64,000 nucleotides of DNA from an uncultured Cedecea sp. (GTDB lineage: Bacteria > Pseudomonadota > Gammaproteobacteria > Enterobacterales > Enterobacteriaceae), in NCBI RefSeq assembly GCF_947498825.1, contig NZ_CANMLV010000011.1:1-64000 (forward strand). The letters are read 5' to 3'. The position numbers were made by a program, and so were the translations under genes. Shown here in pieces: positions 56,651 through 64,000 of the stretch; the first letter of the stretch is position 1, and the number at the start of each line of letters is the position of its first letter. The notes beneath the pieces are model-generated. The model saw nothing but the letters and a program-made list of their open reading frames with translations. It had not been told where the DNA came from and searched no databases.

Positions 56651-56676
56651 AAGACATTCTTGGACGGGCAAAAAAA

Positions 56677-57540
56677 CTATTCGATGTTTTGGATCTGCTC
56701 ACGCATTTGCTCAATAAGCACTTTCAGTTCAATCGCTGAGTTAGTAATTTCAGAATTGATAGACTTAGAGGCCAGAGTGTTCGACTCGCGGTTAAACTCC
56801 TGCATCATAAAGTCGAGTCGTCTGCCTACGGCTTCTTTTTTCTTCAGGATGTTATAAGTTTCTTTGATATGGGCTTCGAGGCGATCGAGTTCTTCCGCCA
56901 CGTCGATACGCTGTGCCATTAACAGCAGTTCTTGTTCGAGTCGGCTATTTTCCAGCTGGATGTCCGCTTCTTCGAGCTTGCTGGTCAGGCGGTCACGCTG
57001 CCACTTCAGCACTTCTGGCATATGGGTGCGTACTTTAACGATTTCGGCACTGACGCCTTCCAGACGCTGTTCAATAAGCGTTTTTAAGGCCTGACCTTCG
57101 GTTTCACGGGCGATGATAAAGTCGTCCAGAGCACCGTCTAACGCCATGATGATTTCGGCAGCGATGGCATCCAGGTCCTGTTCCTGGGCTGACATCACTC
57201 CCGGCCAGCGCAGGACATCGAGCGGGTTGATTTCGCCTTCATCACTTTGCATTTTGACCCACTGGGCGGCTTCTACCAGTTGTTTTGCCAGCTTCTCATT
57301 CAGCAGCAAAGAGGTCTGGGCACGGGTATCCGGTTCAAAACGCAAATTGCATTCAATTTTGCCACGCGTCAGACGCGCACGAATACGTTCGCGCGCAACC
57401 GGCTCAAGGCTACGAAATTGTTCTGGCATGCGAATATAGGTTTCGAGATAACGCTGGTTTACCGAACGTAGTTCCCAGGAAGCAGAGCCCCACTCACCTT
57501 TCACTTCGCGCCGGGCGTAGGCGGTCATACTGCGTATCAT
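56677..57540 (-). CDS. yicC: YicC family endoribonuclease
   Basis: The 287-residue product has E. coli YicC length. Conserved blocks are the N-terminal MIRSMTAYARRE, ELRSVNQRYLE and the C-terminal RRLDFMMQEFNRESNTLASK. E. coli YicC is an endoribonuclease linked to degradation of the sRNA RyhB; it is a cytoplasmic oligomer. It is divergent from rph. The 3' end of yicC is a known integration site for some mobile islands, and here it faces accessory DNA, but I found no repeat of its end on the far side. Confidence 0.93.
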   Translation of the reverse strand: MIRSMTAYARREVKGEWGSASWELRSVNQRYLETYIRMPEQFRSLEPVARERIRARLTRGKIECNLRFEPDTRAQTSLLLNEKLAKQLVEAAQWVKMQSDEGEINPLDVLRWPGVMSAQEQDLDAIAAEIIMALDGALDDFIIARETEGQALKTLIEQRLEGVSAEIVKVRTHMPEVLKWQRDRLTSKLEEADIQLENSRLEQELLLMAQRIDVAEELDRLEAHIKETYNILKKKEAVGRRLDFMMQEFNRESNTLASKSINSEITNSAIELKVLIEQMREQIQNIE

Positions 57541-57595
57541 AGTCTGTATCCGTTTTAAGCTAATGTTAGGCTGATTATAGCTACGCCAGACGGAA

Positions 57596-57711
57596 TATAC
57601 CCGTCATACTTCGAGTTACCAGAGTATTGCTTGCGCAAATTCTGCCGAATCAGATGACTGCAGTCCGGTTTTACGCAGCCTCGACAAGGTATTCGAATTA
57701 TTTTGGGAATC
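57596..57711. repeat. ERIC-type repeat between yicC and rph
   Basis: The element starts TATACCCGTCATACTTCGAG, then TTACC, and ends TATTCGAATTATTTTGGGAA. These are the two ERIC ends in inverted orientation, about 116 bp apart. The right terminal bases are degenerate. Confidence 0.75.
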
Positions 57712-57767
57712 AGCGTCCGAAGTCCGTATAATACGCAGCCACATTCGTTTTAGCCGGAGATGACCCC

Positions 57768-58484
57768 ATGCGTCCATCAGGCCGTCGTGCTGAGCAAGTG
57801 CGCCCTGTTACCTTAACCCGCCATTACACTAAACATGCTGAAGGTTCTGTACTGGTTGAGTTTGGTGATACTAAAGTACTTTGCACCGCTACCCTCGAAG
57901 AGGGCGTACCCCGGTTTTTGAAAGGCCAGGGAAAAGGGTGGATAACCGCCGAATACGGTATGTTGCCACGCGCCACTCATAGCCGTAATGCCCGTGAAGC
58001 GGCAAAAGGTAAACAAGGGGGAAGAACCCTTGAGATCCAGCGCCTTATCGCTCGTTCCTTACGTGCTGCTGTTGATTTAAAAGCATTGGGTGAATTTACT
58101 ATTACCCTCGACTGTGATGTTTTGCAGGCCGATGGTGGAACCCGAACCGCTTCTATTACCGGAGCCTGTGTTGCGCTGGCTGATGCTCTGAATGCGTTGG
58201 TTGCCAGCGGTAAAATCAAAAGCAATCCTATGAAAGGGATGGTCGCTGCGGTTTCCGTTGGTATCGTAAACGGTGAGGCGCTGTGTGATTTAGAGTATGT
58301 TGAAGATTCTGCTGCTGAAACTGATATGAATGTTGTGATGATGGAAGATGGCCGGATGATTGAGGTTCAGGGAACCGCTGAAGGTGAACCTTTCTCTCAT
58401 GAGGAGCTACTGACGCTATTGTCCCTGGCTCGAGGCGGTATTGATACCATCATTAATATGCAGAAAGCGGCGTTAGAAAATTAA
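57768..58484 (+). CDS. rph: Ribonuclease PH
   Basis: This phosphate-dependent 3'-5' exonuclease trims tRNA 3' ends. The 238-residue frame is intact ([53 protein letters not shown], ending [16 protein letters not shown]), unlike the frameshifted rph of E. coli K-12. GGAGATGACCCC lies before the ATG. Its stop codon is about ten bases upstream of the pyrE attenuator, so translation to the end of rph can couple to attenuation. Confidence 0.97.
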   Translation: MRPSGRRAEQVRPVTLTRHYTKHAEGSVLVEFGDTKVLCTATLEEGVPRFLKGQGKGWITAEYGMLPRATHSRNAREAAKGKQGGRTLEIQRLIARSLRAAVDLKALGEFTITLDCDVLQADGGTRTASITGACVALADALNALVASGKIKSNPMKGMVAAVSVGIVNGEALCDLEYVEDSAAETDMNVVMMEDGRMIEVQGTAEGEPFSHEELLTLLSLARGGIDTIINMQKAALEN

Positions 58485-58492
58485 TTTTTAAA

Positions 58493-58518
58493 AAGGCGAC
58501 TGAAGAGTCGCCTTTTTT
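58493..58518 (+). terminator. pyrE attenuator
   Basis: GGCGACT, GAAG, AGTCGCC and T6 form an intrinsic terminator between rph and pyrE. In E. coli a hairpin in this place controls pyrE by UTP-sensitive coupling of transcription to rph translation. The U-rich run before it (TTAATTTTTAAAAA) fits that mechanism. Confidence 0.88.
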
Positions 58519-58551
58519 ATATCTGTAAGTCATTTTTTAAGGAGTCAGTAG

Positions 58552-59193
58552 ATGAAACCGTATCAGCGCCAGTTTATTGAATTTGCACTTGATAAACAGG
58601 TACTCAAGTTCGGCGAATTTACGCTGAAATCCGGGCGTACCAGCCCCTATTTCTTCAATGCCGGACTGTTCAATACCGGAAGCTGTCTGGCGCTATTGGG
58701 GCGGTTTTATGCTGCTGCATTAATGGACTCAGAAGTTGAATTTGATCTGCTGTTTGGCCCTGCCTACAAAGGTATTCCTATTGCGACCACCACAGCAGTA
58801 GCATTGGCTGAACACCATGATCGGGATGTGCCTTACTGCTTTAACCGCAAAGAAGCGAAAGACCATGGTGAAGGTGGAAATCTGGTGGGGAGTCCGCTGA
58901 CAGGACGCATCATGTTAGTCGATGATGTAATTACCGCAGGAACCGCTATTCGTGAATCCATGGAAATTATTGCGGCGCATGGTGCAAGCCTTGCCGGTGT
59001 ACTGATTTCTCTGGACAGGCAAGAACGTGGCCGGGCTGATATTTCTGCTATTCAGGAAGTTGAGCGTGACTACCAGTGTAAAGTCACCTCGATTATTACT
59101 TTGCAGGATTTGATTAGCTATCTGGAAGAAAAACCAGAGATGGCTGATAGCCTGGCGAAAGTACGTCAGTATCGGGAAGAGTACGGCGTATAA
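58552..59193 (+). CDS. pyrE: Orotate phosphoribosyltransferase
   Basis: The enzyme joins orotate to PRPP, making OMP in pyrimidine synthesis. The 213-residue product has E. coli length, with the PRPP-binding motif [14 protein letters not shown] and the catalytic loop [18 protein letters not shown] precedes the ATG. It is separated from rph by an attenuator, so it responds to UTP supply. Confidence 0.97.
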   Translation: MKPYQRQFIEFALDKQVLKFGEFTLKSGRTSPYFFNAGLFNTGSCLALLGRFYAAALMDSEVEFDLLFGPAYKGIPIATTTAVALAEHHDRDVPYCFNRKEAKDHGEGGNLVGSPLTGRIMLVDDVITAGTAIRESMEIIAAHGASLAGVLISLDRQERGRADISAIQEVERDYQCKVTSIITLQDLISYLEEKPEMADSLAKVRQYREEYGV

Positions 59194-59209
59194 CTTCCGC
59201 TCAGAACGA

Positions 59210-59236
59210 AATAACAGGGCCTCAGGCCCTGTTATT
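59210..59236. terminator. Bidirectional terminator between pyrE and slmA
   Basis: A perfect 12-bp stem (AATAACAGGGCC, TCA, GGCCCTGTTATT) lies between the convergent stop codons. Short T or A runs at the stem base serve each direction. Confidence 0.85.
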
Positions 59237-59242
59237 CAGTTA

Positions 59243-59839
59243 TCAATATAACTGTGCTGCAATCAGTGGCCAGCGCTTATCAAAATCATCGGTTGGCAAA
59301 TAACGGAAATTGCTGCGGACAAAGCGAGACAGTATACCTTCGCAGTAGGCCAGTAATTGACTTGCCAGTAACGACTCATCATTGACGAACCCTTCACCTT
59401 CGCGCACTTTCTTCTCACGCATCACCTGACGTAGTTGAGCCTCAATGCGTTCAAATAACTGGTTGATGCGGTCTTGTAGGCGGTCTTGTTCGAACATTAG
59501 CGCATGTCCGGTTAAAATACGTGTCAGTCCTGGATTCTTTTCACCAAAGCCGAGTACTAACAGAACAATCAATCTCAGACGCATCTGAGTGTCTTTTTCG
59601 TCTTTAAGTATCAGATTAATACGGGTGATCAGACTGTCTTCGATAAATTCGATCAGGCTATCGAACATTTTCATTTTACTGGGAAAGTGTCGATATAATG
59701 CGGCTTCAGAAACACCCACTGACGCTGCAAGCTTTGCAGTGGTAATGCGCTGACTGCCATCACTGGACTCGAGCATTTGCGCCAGAGACTGAAGTATTTC
59801 TTCGCGACGATTCCTTCTCGCTGCCTGTTTTTCTGCCAT
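59243..59839 (-). CDS. slmA: Nucleoid occlusion factor SlmA
   Basis: This 198-residue TetR-family protein binds specific chromosomal sites and blocks FtsZ ring assembly over the nucleoid. Features are the helix-turn-helix [20 protein letters not shown] near the N-terminus and the E. coli-like start [24 protein letters not shown] lies upstream of the ATG. It follows dut on the same strand, as in E. coli. Confidence 0.96.
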   Translation of the reverse strand: MAEKQAARRNRREEILQSLAQMLESSDGSQRITTAKLAASVGVSEAALYRHFPSKMKMFDSLIEFIEDSLITRINLILKDEKDTQMRLRLIVLLVLGFGEKNPGLTRILTGHALMFEQDRLQDRINQLFERIEAQLRQVMREKKVREGEGFVNDESLLASQLLAYCEGILSRFVRSNFRYLPTDDFDKRWPLIAAQLY

Positions 59840-59878
59840 GTTCTAAAATACTCCTGAAAATCACCTTGTCAGGACAGG

Positions 59879-59910
59879 ACATATAACCCGTAGAGCTACA
59901 GGTTATATGT
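59879..59910. terminator. Hairpin between dut and slmA
   Basis: ACATATAACC and GGTTATATGT form a 10-bp stem around a 12-base loop upstream of slmA and downstream of dut. It is a candidate terminator or processing site; the T tract is weak. Confidence 0.5.
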
Positions 59911-59959
59911 GGGCTGTTTTAACGTTATTTATGCGTTATTGTTATATGAATCAGCTACA

Positions 59960-60418
59960 TTACTGACGGCCAGAATGTCCAAAGCCACCTTCACCACGCA
60001 TACTGGTATCAAACTCTTCGACCAGATTAAATTCCGCTTGCACGACAGGGACAAAGACCATTTGCGCGATGCGCTCACCAGGTTGAATGGTGAAACTATC
60101 GTGGCCGCGATTCCAGACCGAAACCATCAGTTGTCCCTGGTAGTCTGAGTCAATCAGCCCAACCAGATTTCCCAGTACAACCCCATGTTTATGACCTAAA
60201 CCTGAACGCGGTAAAATCACAGCGGCAAGCGAAGGATCGGCAATATGAATTGCCAGGCCGGTGGGTAGCAAAGTTGTCGCGCCAGCAGGCAGTTCTACCG
60301 CATTGTCTAAGCACGCGCGCAGATCCAGTCCGGCAGAACCAGAGGTAGCATAAGTCGGAAGTGGAAATTCGTGGCCTACGCGAGGGTCCAAAATTTTAAC
60401 GTCGATTTTTTTCATCAT
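59960..60418 (-). CDS. dut: dUTP diphosphatase
   Basis: The enzyme hydrolyses dUTP to dUMP, which keeps uracil out of DNA and feeds dTMP synthesis. The 152-residue product from ATG 60418 ([11 protein letters not shown]) matches E. coli, with motifs [22 protein letters not shown] (uracil pocket region), [22 protein letters not shown] and the C-terminal [11 protein letters not shown]. It overlaps the coaBC end by 23 bases, so the two are cotranscribed. Confidence 0.97.
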   Translation of the reverse strand: MMKKIDVKILDPRVGHEFPLPTYATSGSAGLDLRACLDNAVELPAGATTLLPTGLAIHIADPSLAAVILPRSGLGHKHGVVLGNLVGLIDSDYQGQLMVSVWNRGHDSFTIQPGERIAQMVFVPVVQAEFNLVEEFDTSMRGEGGFGHSGRQ

Positions 60419-61613
60419 AACGGATAACGATCTCGTCCAATAAAAGGTGTCCAAGGCGCGCTTTAGGCGCGAAAGGTAAGACTTTGTCGCCTTCCTCCCA
60501 GAAAAGGTGCAATGAGTTATTATCGCTATTAAAGCCACTCTCACTATGAGAGACATCATTGGCACAAATCAGGTCGAGTTTTTTACTCGCCCGTTTTTGT
60601 CGGGCGTATTCTTCCACATTATTTGTTTCTGCGGCAAATCCTACGACATAAGGGCGATGCTCTGAAAGTGCAGCAACGGCAGCAACAACATCCGGGTTTT
60701 TAACCATTTTTATTGTTATTTCATCGCCTTGCTTTTTTATTTTGTTATCAGAAATCGTTGCAGCACGATAGTCAGCAACAGCGGCACAACTAATAAATAT
60801 ATGCTGTCCGGTGATTTTTGCCTGAACAGTATCATGCATTTCTTGCGCAGTTGTGACATCCAGTCGTGTAACTCCCGGTGGGGTAGGTAACATTACTGGA
60901 CCGGAAACCAGAGTGACATTTGCTCCCCGTGCTGCTGCTGCAATCGCAATGGCATAACCCATTTTTCCGGAGCTATCGTTGGTAATATAGCGTACCGGGT
61001 CAAGACGCTCGCGTGTCGGGCCTGCAGTAATCATAATATTCAGATGCTGCAGACTGTTGTTGGCCGGTGAAAAATGTTCTACCGCCAAATCAACCAGAGC
61101 GAGAGGGTCTGGCATACGCCCAGGGCCGATATCGCCACAAGCCTGACTGCCACTATCAGGACCCCAGATAAGCACACCACGTGCAGCCAGAGTCGCCAAG
61201 TTCTGCTGGGTTACTGCAGCACGATACATTTGTTGATTCATTGCCGGAGCAACAGCGATGGGGGCGGGAGTCGCCAGACAAATGGTACTCAGTAAATCAT
61301 TTGCCATCCCGGCAGTCATGCGCGCGATGAGGTCAGCTGTTGCCGGTGCAAGCAGCACTAAATCAGCCCACTTACCTAACTCAATATGGCCCATTGCGGC
61401 TTCTGCAGCCGGGTCCAGTAAACTGTCTGATACCGGGTAGCCAGATACCGCTTGTAAGCTTAGCGGAGTCACGAAGGCTTTTGCGGCTTCAGTCACTACG
61501 ACCCGGACATCCGCCCCTCTGTCGCGCAGTCGGCGTACCAGCTCAGGGGTTTTATAAGCTGCGATGCCACCACTGACACCGAGCACAATTTTCTTACCGG
61601 AAAGACCAGTCAT
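60396..61613 (-). CDS. coaBC: Bifunctional phosphopantothenoylcysteine synthetase/decarboxylase CoaBC
   Basis: The 405-residue protein carries two coenzyme A steps. The N-terminal flavin-dependent CoaC decarboxylase has [19 protein letters not shown], the catalytic-His segment [11 protein letters not shown] and PAMNQQMY. The C-terminal CoaB synthetase has [18 protein letters not shown] and KMVKNPD. ATG 61613 gives the E. coli length; a longer upstream frame is unsupported. It is divergent from radC and overlaps dut at its end. Confidence 0.96.
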   Translation of the reverse strand: MTGLSGKKIVLGVSGGIAAYKTPELVRRLRDRGADVRVVVTEAAKAFVTPLSLQAVSGYPVSDSLLDPAAEAAMGHIELGKWADLVLLAPATADLIARMTAGMANDLLSTICLATPAPIAVAPAMNQQMYRAAVTQQNLATLAARGVLIWGPDSGSQACGDIGPGRMPDPLALVDLAVEHFSPANNSLQHLNIMITAGPTRERLDPVRYITNDSSGKMGYAIAIAAAARGANVTLVSGPVMLPTPPGVTRLDVTTAQEMHDTVQAKITGQHIFISCAAVADYRAATISDNKIKKQGDEITIKMVKNPDVVAAVAALSEHRPYVVGFAAETNNVEEYARQKRASKKLDLICANDVSHSESGFNSDNNSLHLFWEEGDKVLPFAPKARLGHLLLDEIVIRYDEKNRR

Positions 61614-61777
61614 GTTTTTTTCCGTTGGAAGAATGCAGTTAATAAGCCATTTTATCACAATCCTGTTTACGCGCCTTTTTTCCGTTTCCGAGGCGCTGCT
61701 CAAGATTACGCGCAAGCCATCGCACAGAACGAAAGAATGCGCCAGGATAAGCTCTGTTTGCTAAAGGAATGACAAGC

Positions 61778-62443
61778 ATGATGCAGGATATTCCGTTACT
61801 ACCGCGTGAAAAGCTGTTACGGCATGGTGTTTGTGCCCTGACTGATAGCGAGTTATTGGCGTTATTTTTGAGTACGGGCTACAAAAATATGCATGTGCTG
61901 GCGTTTGCTGAGAGTCTGCTACAAGAATTTGGCTCGCTGCATAATTTACTGTCTGCCGATTACTCTCATTTCAGAAATGTACATGGAATTGGTAAAGCGA
62001 AATATGCTCAGCTACATGCGATTGCTGAACTGGCGAGGCGTTATTATCATTCTCGTGGTACTAAAAAATTGTCGTTTAATAGTCCCGATAAGGTACTGGA
62101 GTATGTTCAGAGCCAGTTAGTGACTGAAGACAGGGAAGTTTTTTTGGTTTTATTTCTCAATAACCAAAACCATATTATCAAATCTGAGCGCTTGTTTAGC
62201 GGCACGCTTGGCCATGTTGAAGTCCATCCCAGAGAAATTATTCGCGAAGCGATGAAATCTAACGCGGCGGCGGTTATACTAGCGCACAACCACCCGTCGG
62301 GTATTGCTGAGCCAAGTAAAGCAGACCGTATGATAACGTCTCATATTGTCAAAGCCTGCTTATTAATGGATATTCGGGTGCTTGATCATCTGGTAATTGG
62401 TCAAGGAGAGTACGTTTCTTTCGCCGAAAGAGGGTGGATTTAG
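61778..62443 (+). CDS. radC: RadC family JAB-domain protein YicR
   Basis: The 221-residue protein has an N-terminal helix-hairpin-helix region ([15 protein letters not shown]) and a C-terminal JAB metalloprotease-like domain. The metal site is [14 protein letters not shown] (HxHx7SxxD), ending [10 protein letters not shown] as in E. coli. The historical DNA repair link is doubtful; the function is unknown. ATG 61778 is nine bases after AAGGA, whereas the ATG at 61769 touches that site. Confidence 0.92.
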   Translation: MMQDIPLLPREKLLRHGVCALTDSELLALFLSTGYKNMHVLAFAESLLQEFGSLHNLLSADYSHFRNVHGIGKAKYAQLHAIAELARRYYHSRGTKKLSFNSPDKVLEYVQSQLVTEDREVFLVLFLNNQNHIIKSERLFSGTLGHVEVHPREIIREAMKSNAAAVILAHNHPSGIAEPSKADRMITSHIVKACLLMDIRVLDHLVIGQGEYVSFAERGWI

Positions 62444-62485
62444 AACAATTCACACGATCCGTAAGGATCTTTGTCTGTTCGGGAC

Positions 62486-62514
62486 TTGAGCACGTGCCTT
62501 ACTCAGCGTATACT
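62486..62514 (+). promoter_or_regulatory. Sigma70 promoter of rpmB-rpmG
   Basis: TTGAGC (62486-62491) and TATACT (62509-62514) are separated by 17 bases, followed by a GC-containing discriminator (ACGCCA), as expected for a growth-rate-controlled ribosomal protein promoter. The untranslated leader would be about 140 bases long. Confidence 0.75.
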
Positions 62515-62637
62515 ACGCCACCTTTGAGAATCTCGGGTTTGGCATTATGCGCCTGGCACTGTGGTTCGCATTGAACCGCCAGGGACCAGGCTAGCGGCCT
62601 GACGAGGCGCCATAACCCTATACGAAGCTCGAGCTAA

Positions 62638-62895
<258 letters not shown>

Positions 62896-62912
62896 GTACT
62901 TAGAGGAAATAA

Positions 62913-63083
<171 letters not shown>

Positions 63084-63103
63084 TTTTTGTCAACTTTGTC
63101 AAA

Positions 63104-63127
63104 AACCCGGCTTGCCGGGTTTTTTTA
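63104..63127 (+). terminator. Terminator of rpmB-rpmG
   Basis: ACCCGG, CTTG, CCGGGT and then T6 form a compact intrinsic terminator, leaving mutM to its own promoter. Confidence 0.9.
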
Positions 63128-63251
63128 TGTCCTCAATTTGAGTTCGTCCTGTTTTTCCTTTCAACCATAGCCCGTTCTGATCTATCAGGCTACTATCACA
63201 GCACTGACAGAGCCCTGACTCTGATAGCTTAATCCTTTATACGGGGGAGTT

Positions 63252-64000
63252 ATGCCTGAATTACCAGAGGTAGAAACCAGTCGCCGTGGCATTGAGCCGC
63301 ATCTGGTTGGTGCCAAAATTTTGCACGCAGTAGTACGTAACGGGCGTTTACGCTGGCCAGTATCGGATGAAATTCATGCGCTCAGTGATAAAACTGTACT
63401 CAGTGTCCGGCGGCGAGCAAAATATCTGCTGGTGGAGCTGGTTGATGGCTGGATTATTATTCATCTCGGTATGTCAGGAAGCTTGCGTATTTTGCCAGAG
63501 GAAAGTCCTGCCCAGAAACACGATCACGTTGACCTGGTGATGGATAACGGCAAAGTACTGCGCTATACCGACCCTCGACGCTTTGGAGCCTGGCTTTGGG
63601 CACCAACCCTGGAAGGGTGCAGTGTATTATCACATCTTGGTCCTGAGCCGCTGAGCGATGAATTTAACCCAAGTTATCTGCAAGAGAAGTCCGCCAGTAA
63701 GAAAACGGCGATTAAACCCTGGCTGATGGATAATAAACTGGTGGTAGGCGTCGGTAATATCTATGCCAGTGAATCTTTATTTGCCGCAGGTATTCATCCT
63801 GATCGTATTGCGCACTCTCTCTCATCTGCTGAATATAACCGGCTGGTTCTGACGATTAAAGCAGTGCTGACACGTTCTATTGAGCAAGGTGGAACGACGC
63901 TAAAGGACTTTCTGCAATCGGATGGTAAGCCTGGGTATTTTGCTCAGGAGCTTCAAGTCTATGGACGGGAAGGGGAGGCCTGCCGTACCTGCGGAACGGC
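63252..64000 (+). CDS. mutM: Formamidopyrimidine-DNA glycosylase MutM, truncated by the window end
   Basis: This base-excision repair enzyme removes 8-oxoguanine. The N-terminal MPELPEVE contains the catalytic Pro2 and Glu3; RRRAKYLL carries the catalytic Lys, and HLGMSGSLR and [14 protein letters not shown] are family blocks. The zinc finger begins [14 protein letters not shown]. About 20 residues at the C-terminus, including the second pair of zinc cysteines, fall beyond position 64000. GGGGGAG lies before the ATG. Confidence 0.97.
   Translation, partial: MPELPEVETSRRGIEPHLVGAKILHAVVRNGRLRWPVSDEIHALSDKTVLSVRRRAKYLLVELVDGWIIIHLGMSGSLRILPEESPAQKHDHVDLVMDNGKVLRYTDPRRFGAWLWAPTLEGCSVLSHLGPEPLSDEFNPSYLQEKSASKKTAIKPWLMDNKLVVGVGNIYASESLFAAGIHPDRIAHSLSSAEYNRLVLTIKAVLTRSIEQGGTTLKDFLQSDGKPGYFAQELQVYGREGEACRTCGT

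Overview
The window is a chromosomal segment of an enterobacterium (order Enterobacterales). Gene content, protein sequences and order closely follow two Escherichia coli blocks. The first runs from the 3' end of an rRNA operon through mobBA, yihD, srkA, dsbA, yihG, polA, spf, engB, csrC, yihI, hemN, glnG-glnL-glnA, typA, yihX, yihY, dtd and fabY. The second runs through yicH, xanP, gltS, recG, trmH, spoT, rpoZ, gmk, yicG, yicC, rph, pyrE, slmA, dut, coaBC, radC, rpmB, rpmG and mutM. In E. coli these blocks are separate; here they join between fabY and yicH. Moderate GC, ERIC elements and the accessory genes argue against Escherichia itself. A Budviciaceae or Morganellaceae-like member is possible, but I cannot fix the genus by reading.

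Layout. 1-300: end of a 5S rRNA gene, its terminator and a decayed second 5S. 326-2839: an autotransporter with a proline-rich tandem-repeat passenger, lying between the rRNA operon and mobB. 3.6-21.1 kb: core genes (molybdenum cofactor, envelope folding, DNA polymerase I, two regulatory RNAs, haem synthesis, the nitrogen-regulation operon with its sigma54 promoter and NtrC enhancer sites, and the GTPase TypA). 21.1-28.5 kb: an accessory island bounded by a duplicated typA 3' end. It carries a compact six-gene leftward operon (MFS transporter, ferritin-like diiron enzyme, Fe(II)/2-oxoglutarate oxygenase, PpnP-like cupin, Gfo/Idh/MocA oxidoreductase, membrane fatty acid hydroxylase) and a broken IS630-type element. 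28.9-43.6 kb: core genes again, including the gmk-rpoZ-spoT-trmH-recG run.

44.3-56.6 kb is the second accessory region. A DoxX protein is followed by a divergent pentose locus: a LacI regulator and D-lyxose isomerase leftward, and a xylitol-type dehydrogenase, xylulokinase and ribose-type ABC transporter rightward. Both catabolic routes meet at D-xylulose and then D-xylulose 5-phosphate. Next come an IS4-family remnant, short repeats resembling integrase arm sites, a hipBA-type toxin-antitoxin pair with two palindromic operators, a SEC-C protein and a truncated reading frame ending at the yicC terminator. 56.7-64 kb returns to core genes; mutM is cut by the window edge.

The best candidate for an undescribed system is the six-gene oxidative operon inside typA. 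Three of its products carry iron-binding motifs, five of its genes overlap or abut, and its only transporter is of an exporter-like family. It reads as a small-molecule biosynthesis and export cluster whose product I cannot name.
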